Source: SZUA-254 sp035292425
GTDB lineage: Bacteria; Bacteroidota; Ignavibacteria; UBA10030; SZUA-254
DNA length: 5,746 nt
Assembly (NCBI GenBank): GCA_035292425.1
Contig: DATDQD010000023.1
Location: 1-5,746, forward strand
Reading direction: 5' to 3'
Shown: positions 1 through 5,436 of the stretch, piece after piece
How the letters are laid out: every line of letters begins with the position of its first letter
Position numbering within the stretch: position 1 is the first letter of the stretch
Translations under genes and position numbers: made by a program
The notes under the pieces: generated by a model
Seen by the model: only the letters and a program-made list of their open reading frames with translations
Told to the model about the DNA's origin: nothing
Databases searched by the model: none

Positions 1-1416
1 GCAATCGTCGGGGGCGGGGAAGCCGCCGTTGCCATGCTCAGCAGGCTGTCCGGGGAGAAGTTCGCCCGCCCGTGCACGCTGAAGGAGGAGAAAGGGAGCT
101 TCCTGCTCGTCCAGAAACTGATCGACGGGTCCCAGGTCGCCGTGATCATCACCACGAAGACCGGCGGCGCGGGCTTCGGCGAGGCCGACGCCGTCACCCT
201 CAGGGTCTTCATCCAGTTCTTCGACGCTGCGTACCAGGACATGGTCTTCCGGAAGAATGAGAAGACCATGGTGTTCTCGCTCAACCACCGCATCCTCCAG
301 CTCAACAGCCTGATCGAAACAGGCATCGAGGTGGCGAAGCTTGAGCATAACGACGACCCGCATCACCTCGCCGTGGCGAGGGCGGCCTCGCTCACCAACG
401 CCTCGAAAGGCGTGGTCACCGTGACCTCCGGCATGACCGTCATGGAGGAATACACGTTCCCGGTCGGGACGACGGCCGACAGGTCAGCGAAAGAGATGAA
501 CAGCATCGTTTCCAGTTTCTCGTTCCTCGCCAGGACCTATTCCTTCGAATTGTTCGACAAGGAAAGCCGCGCCGGAGTCGCGCCGTTCGAAGAAACGGAC
601 CACCTTCTGCTCGATGCGCTCGCCCGGCAGGTCCACGCCTCTCTCGAGAACCGGTACCTCCTCGATCAGGCGCTGGAGAAACAGCGCATCGAGCAGGAAA
701 TGTCGGTGGCCGCGTCGATCCAGCAGAAAATTCTTCCCGTCGCGCTTCCTGAAATCGGAGGGTACGACCTCTCGGGGATCAACATACCGTCGAAATCGGT
801 CGGCGGTGATTACTTCAACTGCATTCCCCTGCACGACGGCAGGTTCGCCCTCATCATCGCCGATGTCGCCGGGAAGGGTGTTCCCGCGGCGCTGCTCGTG
901 AGCAGCCTGCACGCCTACCTCTCGGCATATCTCGAAGGGTCGTTCGCCATCACCCGCCTGGCCGCGAGGCTCAACAAGGTTTTATATAATGACTCCACCG
1001 CGGACAAGTTCATCACGGCGTTCTTCGCCATCCTCACTCCGGAAACGGGGGACCTGGATTGCCTCAGCGCGGGCCACAACCCGGCCTACATCCTCCGGAA
1101 GGACGGGACGATCCAGGAACTCCACGCCGGCGGTTTGCCCCTCGGGACCATCGACATGGACATTCCTTATAAGGGCGAGCGCGTCACCCTCGGGAAGGGC
1201 GAACGCCTGTTCCTCTATACCGACGGCGTCACCGAGGCCGAGAACGTAATGCACGTGCTCTACGAGCAGGAGTTTCCCGTCACCGATTTCCTCTCGAAGA
1301 ACAAAGCCGACAGTTCCGAGACGTTCATCGCCGACCTGATCGCCGACATCCGGAGGTTCACCGGGTCCGCGCCCCAGAACGACGACATCACCGCGATGTA
1401 TTTGAGGAGGTTGTAG
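1..1416 (+). CDS. GAF-domain SpoIIE/PP2C-type serine phosphatase, 5' end outside window
   Basis: The frame is open from base 1, with 11 codons before the first in-window ATG at 34, so the gene very probably begins upstream; numbering here starts at that ATG. Residues ~20-75 resemble the end of one GAF domain, ~83-210 a second GAF-like domain, and ~205-230 a helical linker. Residues ~230-460 are a SpoIIE/RsbU-type phosphatase, starting with the typical AASIQQKILP entry. Metal-binding motifs are complete: GGDYF (D259), IADVAGKG (D277), SAGHNP (345-350), LYTDGVTEAEN (D397) and QNDDIT (D450/D451). Known members dephosphorylate phospho-Ser/Thr on anti-sigma-factor antagonists (partner switching), with GAF domains as the sensor; the target here is unknown. 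The segment after TEAEN lacks the usual GE-x-(F/Y)-G form. No transmembrane segment is visible in this portion, so it is probably cytosolic. A terminator follows 58 bp after the stop. Confidence 0.9.
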   Translation, partial: AIVGGGEAAVAMLSRLSGEKFARPCTLKEEKGSFLLVQKLIDGSQVAVIITTKTGGAGFGEADAVTLRVFIQFFDAAYQDMVFRKNEKTMVFSLNHRILQLNSLIETGIEVAKLEHNDDPHHLAVARAASLTNASKGVVTVTSGMTVMEEYTFPVGTTADRSAKEMNSIVSSFSFLARTYSFELFDKESRAGVAPFEETDHLLLDALARQVHASLENRYLLDQALEKQRIEQEMSVAASIQQKILPVALPEIGGYDLSGINIPSKSVGGDYFNCIPLHDGRFALIIADVAGKGVPAALLVSSLHAYLSAYLEGSFAITRLAARLNKVLYNDSTADKFITAFFAILTPETGDLDCLSAGHNPAYILRKDGTIQELHAGGLPLGTIDMDIPYKGERVTLGKGERLFLYTDGVTEAENVMHVLYEQEFPVTDFLSKNKADSSETFIADLIADIRRFTGSAPQNDDITAMYLRRL

Positions 1417-1474
1417 GGAGGGTCAGACGAAGGGGAAGGCGAGAAGCCGGGCCCGTGAACAACCCGGAGAACTT

Positions 1475-1509
1475 AAAAGCCGGTTTCGTGAACCGAAACC
1501 GGCTTTTTT
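1475..1509 (+). terminator. Rho-independent terminator, possibly bidirectional
   Basis: An 11-bp perfect stem (1478-1488 with 1494-1504, AGCCGGTTTCG / CGAAACCGGCT) with a five-base loop is extended by A:T pairs and ends in six T residues on the + strand. This is a textbook intrinsic terminator for the phosphatase transcript. The A-run at 1475-1478 gives a short U-tract on the opposite strand, so the same hairpin could also stop the tRNA-Leu transcript, which reaches it one base after the mature tRNA 3' end. Confidence 0.9.
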
Positions 1510-1510
1510 G

Positions 1511-1594
1511 TGCCCGGAACAGGACTTGAACCTGCATGCCCTCGCGAGCACCAGCTCCTGAAGCTGGCGTGTCTGCCAATTCCACCATCCGGGC
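1511..1594 (-). tRNA. tRNA-Leu (anticodon CAG)
   Basis: Read on the - strand this folds as an 84-nt class II tRNA. It has a 7-bp acceptor stem (GCCCGGA / TCCGGGC) with discriminator A, a 3-bp D stem (GTG/CAC) with a GG in the loop, and a 5-bp anticodon stem (CCAGC/GCTGG) around loop TTCAGGA, giving anticodon CAG at 1560-1558. A long variable arm (TGCTC/GGGCA with GCGA loop) and a T arm with loop TTCAAGT complete it. The long variable arm and the anticodon identify leucine, CUG codons. CCA is not encoded: the discriminator is followed by CAAAA, so the CCA-adding enzyme is needed. No convincing promoter could be picked upstream on the - strand. Confidence 0.97.
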
Positions 1595-1613
1595 GGTGAA
1601 CTTATCGGGAGGA

Positions 1614-1646
1614 TACCCGTATAAGGATTGTGACGGGTAAATTTAC
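1614..1646. repeat. Inverted repeat and overlapping palindrome upstream of tRNA-Leu
   Basis: TACCCGT (1614-1620) and ACGGGTA (1633-1639) form a 7-bp inverted repeat around a 12-base spacer. The right arm runs into a 10-bp perfect palindrome GTAAATTTAC (1637-1646). The pair lies 20-52 bp upstream of the tRNA 5' end, where promoter elements and any operator would sit. The structure is visible in the sequence; a regulatory role is inference, and short palindromes do arise by chance. Confidence 0.35.
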
Positions 1647-1710
1647 GCAATTTGGGGGAAGATTAAAAATCCGCGGCAGGAATTCGGGGCCCTGTCGTTC
1701 GGACGATTCG

Positions 1711-1739
1711 TTGAGATTGACGAAATTATTCCATATATT
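1711..1739 (+). promoter_or_regulatory. Sigma70-like promoter of the response regulator
   Basis: TTGAGA (1711-1716), a 17-bp spacer and TATATT (1734-1739) match the -35/-10 consensus at 4 and 5 of 6 positions with ideal spacing. Transcription would begin near 1746, giving a leader of about 30 nt before the ATG at 1776. The surrounding AT-rich patch stands out from the GC-rich background. Confidence 0.6.
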
Positions 1740-1775
1740 GGCACCATAACAGGTAGCTTTGAGCGTGAAATACCG

Positions 1776-2150
1776 ATGACTCAGCAGAAAATCATTCTAT
1801 TCCTTGAGGACGAGATGGAATATCTCTCCACCCTGAGCAGCCTGTTGAGGGAACAAGGGTACGTGGTCATCGAAACGTCGAAGGCCGAGGACGCCCTCGT
1901 GGAGATCGGGAAACACCGGCCGGACATGATCCTCGCGGACATCAAGTTGCCGGGGGCCGACGGATTCGATTTCTTCGAACAGGTCAGAGAGATGGAAAAT
2001 TGCAGGGACATTCCGTTCATTTTTCTCACCGCATACAACAACCTGCAGGCGCAGATGTACGCGAAAAAGCACGGGGCCGCGGATTACATCACCAAGCCGT
2101 TCGATTTCGAGTACCTCATCGCGAGAGTCAATCAGCTGACCCCTCCCTGA
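1776..2150 (+). CDS. Stand-alone response regulator receiver (CheY-like)
   Basis: The 124-residue protein is a single REC domain with no output domain. Expected residues are present: acidic pocket E11/D12 (FLEDE), phospho-acceptor D55 (ILADIKLPGADGF), T85 (FLTAY) and K107 (ITKPF). The aromatic position two residues beyond T85 is Y87, as in many CheY proteins. Family members are phosphorylated by a histidine kinase and act by protein contact or as phosphorelay intermediates; no kinase lies in the window, so the partner is unknown. The start at 1776 fits the domain N-terminus with no room for more, but no strong Shine-Dalgarno sequence precedes it (TTTGAG lies rather far upstream). It has its own promoter at 1711-1739 and is separated from the phosphatase by a terminator and a divergent tRNA, so it is probably monocistronic. 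Confidence 0.95.
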   Translation: MTQQKIILFLEDEMEYLSTLSSLLREQGYVVIETSKAEDALVEIGKHRPDMILADIKLPGADGFDFFEQVREMENCRDIPFIFLTAYNNLQAQMYAKKHGAADYITKPFDFEYLIARVNQLTPP

Positions 2151-2164
2151 CGGGGAGCGTCCGC

Positions 2165-2185
2165 CCGGCGCGCCGGAACGCGTTC
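2165..2185. repeat. Two abutting perfect palindromes after the response regulator
   Basis: CCGGCGCGCCGG (2165-2176) and GAACGCGTTC (2176-2185) are 12-bp and 10-bp perfect palindromes sharing one base, 15 bp beyond the stop codon. An 8-bp direct repeat GAGCGTCC (2155-2162 and 2193-2200) flanks them. No T-tract follows, so this is not a classical intrinsic terminator; it could be a GC-rich pause or termination structure, or a binding site. Confidence 0.35.
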
Positions 2186-2205
2186 GGAGGCTGAGCGTCC
2201 CTTCC

Positions 2206-2221
2206 TGTGACCTGGATCACC
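2206..2221. promoter_or_regulatory. CRP/FNR-family operator candidate
   Basis: TGTGA-CCTGGA-TCACC matches the CRP consensus TGTGA-N6-TCACA at nine of ten specified positions, and GTGA/TCAC form a perfect inverted repeat. The centre falls between 2213 and 2214, 75 bp before the ATG of the microprotein ORF. Which family member (CRP, FNR, HcpR, DNR-like) would bind cannot be decided from the site. Confidence 0.55.
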
Positions 2222-2242
2222 CCCCGACGTTACTCAAATCCC

Positions 2243-2248
2243 TTTATT
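2243..2248 (+). promoter_or_regulatory. Possible -10 element of a class II CRP-type promoter
   Basis: TTTATT matches TATAAT at four of six positions. With the operator centre taken as -41.5, transcription starts at 2255 and the -10 window (-12 to -7) is exactly 2243-2248. This leaves a 34-nt leader that includes the GGGGG tract before the ATG at 2289. There is no recognisable -35 box, as is usual when an activator overlaps it. TATAAC at 2269-2274 looks better as a hexamer, but would start transcription about 8 nt before the ATG and cut off the ribosome site. Confidence 0.4.
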
Positions 2249-2288
2249 ACCGTTGGTCGCTGTACGTCTATAACACGGGGGTACCATC

Positions 2289-2450
2289 ATGGAGCGCGAC
2301 AATGATTTCAGGCGCTTTCTCGCGTGGACGGGGGTTCTCGCTCTTCTGTCGCTTCCAATCGTCATGCTTCTCCGCAGGAAACGAAACGCGGACGCGCATC
2401 AACCGTATGCCGAGGAAGGGAACGTCTTCGAATCCGAGCTCGAGGGTTGA
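2289..2450 (+). CDS. Small single-span membrane protein (53 aa), unknown function
   Basis: This short ORF starts at ATG 2289, eight bases after a GGGGG tract (2277-2281) that can serve as a ribosome site, and ends with TGA at 2448-2450. The product has a charged N-terminus (MERDNDFRR), one hydrophobic stretch at about residues 10-28 (FLAWTGVLALLSLPIVMLL), a basic stop-transfer cluster RRKRN at 29-33, and an acidic tail (41-53). The basic cluster predicts a cytoplasmic C-terminus by the positive-inside rule, although arginines also precede the span. Codon third positions are roughly two-thirds G/C, as expected for a gene here. I do not recognise a family; the size resembles accessory subunits of membrane complexes, but nothing in the sequence points to one. 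It is preceded by a CRP/FNR-like site and is convergent with the PBP gene, 33 bp from stop to stop. Confidence 0.65.
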   Translation: MERDNDFRRFLAWTGVLALLSLPIVMLLRRKRNADAHQPYAEEGNVFESELEG

Positions 2451-2464
2451 AGAGTCAACCCTCG
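2441..2464. terminator. Perfect hairpin over the microprotein stop codon, between convergent genes
   Basis: CGAGGGTTGA (2441-2450) and TCAACCCTCG (2455-2464) are exactly complementary around an AGAG loop. The TGA stop of the 53-aa ORF forms the top of the left arm. Neither strand has a T-run directly after the stem, so it is not a standard intrinsic terminator. Its place between convergent stop codons (2450 and 2484) suggests a bidirectional termination or mRNA 3'-end structure. Confidence 0.5.
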
Positions 2465-2483
2465 CCCCGGATCTTCACGCCGT

Positions 2484-4694
2484 TTAAAAACTAATCGAGT
2501 TCTTCGACTTCTTCCGCCCCGATTGCCAGCTCGTATGGAGCGGGCAGTCGCCGGGGGGGTATGCCTTGTTGAACACTTCCTCGTAGACGTCGGCGCACCA
2601 GGGCGTCGCCTTCTTCTTCGACTCCGCGCAGATGGTGTCGCGCTCCACTCCGTCGGGCATGACGAAGTACTCCATGGGTATGCCGATCGACTGGTCGGCG
2701 TAGACGTCGTGCATGAACCTCCCCCAGATGGGGGCGGCGGCGCGGCCGCCCTGGCCGTCGTTGTCCGTGAAATGGACGCTCTTGTTGTCGAATCCCACCC
2801 ACACGCCGGCCGTGACGTGCGGCGTGAAACCGATGAACCAGGCGTCCGCGAATTCCTGCGTGGTGCCCGTTTTCCCCGCGGCCGGCCCTCCGAAAAAGTT
2901 CCTCACCCTGATGCCGCTTCCGTAGTTGACGTTCCCTTCCAGCATGGTGGTCATGAGGTAGGCGGTCTCCTTTGAAAGCACCTCGCGGCGCTTCGGCTGG
3001 TTTTCCTCGATCACGTTGCCGTGCTTGTCCTCGATCCTGAGGATCGCGATCGGCTCGACGGCGACCCCCTCGTTGGCGTAAATCCCGTACGCCGATGTGA
3101 TTTCCAGCGGCTGAACCTCCCCGGTCCCGATCGCCAGCGACTCGTAGGGGGGGAGCTCGGAGCGGATCCCCATCCTGCGGGCATACTCGATGACCTGATT
3201 GACCGGTGCGTACTCAATCATGAGACGTATTGCTACCAGATTGATCGAGTAGGCCAGGGCATCGCGGAGTGTGCTCTTCCCCCCGAAGGTGCCGTCGAAG
3301 TTGTTGGGCGCCCAGCGCTTTCCGTCGGCCATGACGAGCGTGATCGGCTGGTTGAGGATCTCGAACGACGGCGGATACCCGTTGTCGACCGCGACGGTGT
3401 AGACGAACGGCTTGAACGCCGACCCCGGCTGGCGCTGGATCTGGGTGGCGTGGTTGAGCCCGTACTTGAAGTTCTTGAAGTTCGATCCCCCCACCATCGC
3501 GAGAATGTTGCCGTTCGCATGGTCGAGCGCGACGAAGCCCACCTCGATCCTCGCCGCGATGTTCCTGATGCTGTCGGCGAATGCGCGGTCGCTGCTGAGC
3601 GTCCTGAAGATGCTGTCCTGACGGCGTTTGTCGGCGCCACGGTAGAGGTCCGACGTCCTGATCGCCTGGGCGACCGCCTGCTTCAGGAGCTCCGCGTGAG
3701 TGTCCCACTTCCATGCCCTGGTGAAGTCCGCCTGGTACTCCTTCAGGTGCGCCTCGACCGCCCTGTTCGCCATCCTCTGCATCCTGCTGTCGAGCGTCGT
3801 GTACACCGAGAGCCCGTCACGGTAGATGTCGAACCCGTATTCCTCCGCTTTCTCGATGAGCGTCTGGCGTATCCACTCCACGAAGTGCGGGGCGATGCCT
3901 GTCGGGTAGTCGCCGCGCGCCGGGTTCACCCCGAGCGGCTCCTCTTTGAGCTTCTCGTAGTCCTCCTCCGGGAGATACTCGTACTTGACCATCTGGCTCA
4001 GCACCGTGTTGCGGCGCATGAGCGCCCGGTCGGGGTGATTGAAGGGATCGTAGACCGCCGGCCCCCGGAGGAGCCCGATCAGGACCGCCGCCTCCGGTTT
4101 TGAGAGGTCCCAGACGTTCCTGCTGAAGTAGGTCTGCGCCGCCGTCGCGATCCCGTAGGCGCTCCGCCCGAAGTAGGCGACGCTGAGATACATCTCCAGG
4201 ATCTCTTCCTTGGTGTAGTTCCGCTCGATCTGGACCGCCGTGATGAACTCCCGGACCTTCCGTGTCACCTTCCCGAAGAGCGACTCGCGGGCGCCCTTGA
4301 GGTCGTACAGGTTGCGGGCGAGCTGCTGCGTGATGGTGCTCGCGCCCTCGCGGAGCTGGAGGGTGAAGACGTTTTTCACCATCGCGCGGGCGAAACGCGG
4401 AAGGTCCACGCCCCAGTGGGAGTAGAAGTTCTTGTCCTCGGTCGCCAGGAGCGCGTCGATGATGTGCGAGGGAAGTTCTCCCAGCGTTATCTGCGCCCGG
4501 TTCTTCACGTAGAAATTGTCCAGGACCTCGCCGTCGATGGAGTAGACCTTGGTGGAGAGTTCCGCGCGCGGATTCTCGAGCTGCTCGAGGGAGGGAAGGC
4601 CCGAGACCAGGTAGACGAAATAGACCCCCGCCGCGACGATGGCGACCGTCGCCGCGATGATCGTCCTGTACCGTTTTTTGATGGTCCCGATCAT
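2484..4694 (-). CDS. Class A penicillin-binding protein, PBP1a type (glycosyltransferase/transpeptidase)
   Basis: This bifunctional enzyme polymerises lipid II and cross-links peptidoglycan on the periplasmic face of the inner membrane. Of 736 residues, ~11-31 are the N-terminal membrane anchor after a basic KKRYR. The GT51 domain (~55-235) shows ATEDKNFYSHWG (catalytic E86), GASTITQQLARN (117-128), RKVREFITAVQIE and KEEILEMYLS. The transpeptidase domain (~385-660) has SAFK (nucleophile S425, K428), SIN (483-485) and KTGT (608-611). All catalytic motifs are intact. Between the domains, ~318-382 is a charged, helix-rich insertion. The tail beyond 680 has three cysteines (C689, C700, C717) and a basic end. 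The ATG at 4694 lies 4 bp after the lpxH stop, with no good Shine-Dalgarno directly before it, which suggests translational coupling. Length is within the family's usual range. It could be called mrcA or ponA by homology; I leave the symbol open. Confidence 0.96.
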   Translation of the reverse strand: MIGTIKKRYRTIIAATVAIVAAGVYFVYLVSGLPSLEQLENPRAELSTKVYSIDGEVLDNFYVKNRAQITLGELPSHIIDALLATEDKNFYSHWGVDLPRFARAMVKNVFTLQLREGASTITQQLARNLYDLKGARESLFGKVTRKVREFITAVQIERNYTKEEILEMYLSVAYFGRSAYGIATAAQTYFSRNVWDLSKPEAAVLIGLLRGPAVYDPFNHPDRALMRRNTVLSQMVKYEYLPEEDYEKLKEEPLGVNPARGDYPTGIAPHFVEWIRQTLIEKAEEYGFDIYRDGLSVYTTLDSRMQRMANRAVEAHLKEYQADFTRAWKWDTHAELLKQAVAQAIRTSDLYRGADKRRQDSIFRTLSSDRAFADSIRNIAARIEVGFVALDHANGNILAMVGGSNFKNFKYGLNHATQIQRQPGSAFKPFVYTVAVDNGYPPSFEILNQPITLVMADGKRWAPNNFDGTFGGKSTLRDALAYSINLVAIRLMIEYAPVNQVIEYARRMGIRSELPPYESLAIGTGEVQPLEITSAYGIYANEGVAVEPIAILRIEDKHGNVIEENQPKRREVLSKETAYLMTTMLEGNVNYGSGIRVRNFFGGPAAGKTGTTQEFADAWFIGFTPHVTAGVWVGFDNKSVHFTDNDGQGGRAAAPIWGRFMHDVYADQSIGIPMEYFVMPDGVERDTICAESKKKATPWCADVYEEVFNKAYPPGDCPLHTSWQSGRKKSKNSISF

Positions 4695-4698
4695 GGGG

Positions 4699-5427
4699 TC
4701 AGGAAGGCTCCCATTTCAGGAGGGAGAGGGTCCCGCCGGAGAGGCGGGCATACGTATCATGGGCGATCCAGTCGCCGAGGTTGACGTAGGTGCCGGAGCC
4801 GATCTTCTCCTCCCGGGGGACGTGGCGGTGCCCCATGATCACGAAGTCGTATCCTTCGCCGATCATCCGCGACGCGGCGCGCCGCATTCCGTCGTCCCTG
4901 CCGTAGTCCTTCGTGGAAGTATGGTCGCGGCTCGTCCTGGAAGAGGACCGCGCGAGCGGGACTCCGAGGTCGGGATGGAGCCAGGAAAAGAGCCAGATGG
5001 AGACCCGGTTCCGGAGGACCCGTTTCAGGAATGCGTAGCCGTGGTCCCGGGGGTCGAGGCCGTCGCCGTGGTGCAGGTATATTTTTTTCCCTTCCAACTC
5101 TATCCCGAACGCCTCCCTGTGGGTTTTGATTCCCATTTCCTTCTCGAAGTAATCGCGCACCCAGAAATCATGGTTTCCCACCAAAAAATGAATTTCCACG
5201 CCCCTGTCGGCGACATCGTGGAGCTTCGCCAGCACCCTGTGGAACCCCTTCGGGATGACGGTCCGGTACTCGATCCATGCGTCGAAGAGATCGCCGAGGA
5301 TGAAGAGGTGCGACGCGTCCCGCGAGGCGCGGTCCAGGAAGGCGATCAGGCGCCGCTGTTTGATCTTTTCCGTTTCGGGCGCTTCGAGTCCGAGGTGGAC
5401 GTCGGATATGAAATAGGCATTCGGCAT
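4699..5427 (-). CDS. lpxH: UDP-2,3-diacylglucosamine diphosphatase (LpxH-type calcineurin-like phosphoesterase)
   Basis: LpxH hydrolyses UDP-2,3-diacylglucosamine to lipid X and UMP, the fourth step of lipid A synthesis, at the inner membrane's cytoplasmic face. The 242-residue protein carries the full metallophosphoesterase set: D9-x-H11 (ISDVHLG), GDLFD (45-49), GNHD (84-87), HHGDG (119-123) and GHRH (199-202), then VNLGDW. Length is close to that of E. coli LpxH (about 240). The region ~128-180, rich in basic and aromatic residues (WLFSWLHPDLGVPLA), corresponds to the helical cap that binds the acyl chains. The ATG at 5427 directly precedes the first beta strand, and an upstream extension would run into the preceding gene. 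That gene stops 9 bp before, and the PBP begins 4 bp after, so the three are probably one operon. No clear Shine-Dalgarno is seen. A general phosphoesterase is possible, but the lipid A role is more likely. Confidence 0.88.
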   Translation of the reverse strand: MPNAYFISDVHLGLEAPETEKIKQRRLIAFLDRASRDASHLFILGDLFDAWIEYRTVIPKGFHRVLAKLHDVADRGVEIHFLVGNHDFWVRDYFEKEMGIKTHREAFGIELEGKKIYLHHGDGLDPRDHGYAFLKRVLRNRVSIWLFSWLHPDLGVPLARSSSRTSRDHTSTKDYGRDDGMRRAASRMIGEGYDFVIMGHRHVPREEKIGSGTYVNLGDWIAHDTYARLSGGTLSLLKWEPS

Positions 5428-5436
5428 TCAGCAGAA

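Noticed and set aside
484..912. - strand frame inside the phosphatase gene
   Set aside because: Antisense to the SpoIIE domain, with no motif and typical shadow composition.
1447..1467. CCGGG/CCCGG inverted repeat before the main terminator
   Set aside because: Only 5 bp with an 11-base loop, weaker than the adjacent perfect hairpin and not needed to explain termination.
1388..1650. Two - strand open frames across the tRNA-Leu locus
   Set aside because: Peptides such as MVELADTPASGAGAREGMQ are the familiar mistranslation of a tRNA-Leu gene.
2269..2274. TATAAC as the -10 box for the microprotein
   Set aside because: It would start transcription about 8 nt before the ATG, removing the GGGGG tract, and has no -35 partner at 16-18 bp; kept only as an alternative.
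2302..2487. 61-codon + strand frame overlapping the 53-aa ORF
   Set aside because: No ribosome site, no hydrophobic span or domain, and a random-looking Ser/Arg-rich product; the overlapping frame starting at 2289 has coherent protein features.
3021..4103. Long + strand open frame (about 360 codons) opposite the PBP gene
   Set aside because: It lies wholly antisense to an unmistakable PBP1a gene. Its composition (rich in R, D, V, L, P) is what the complement of a GC-rich gene gives, and no domain is recognisable.
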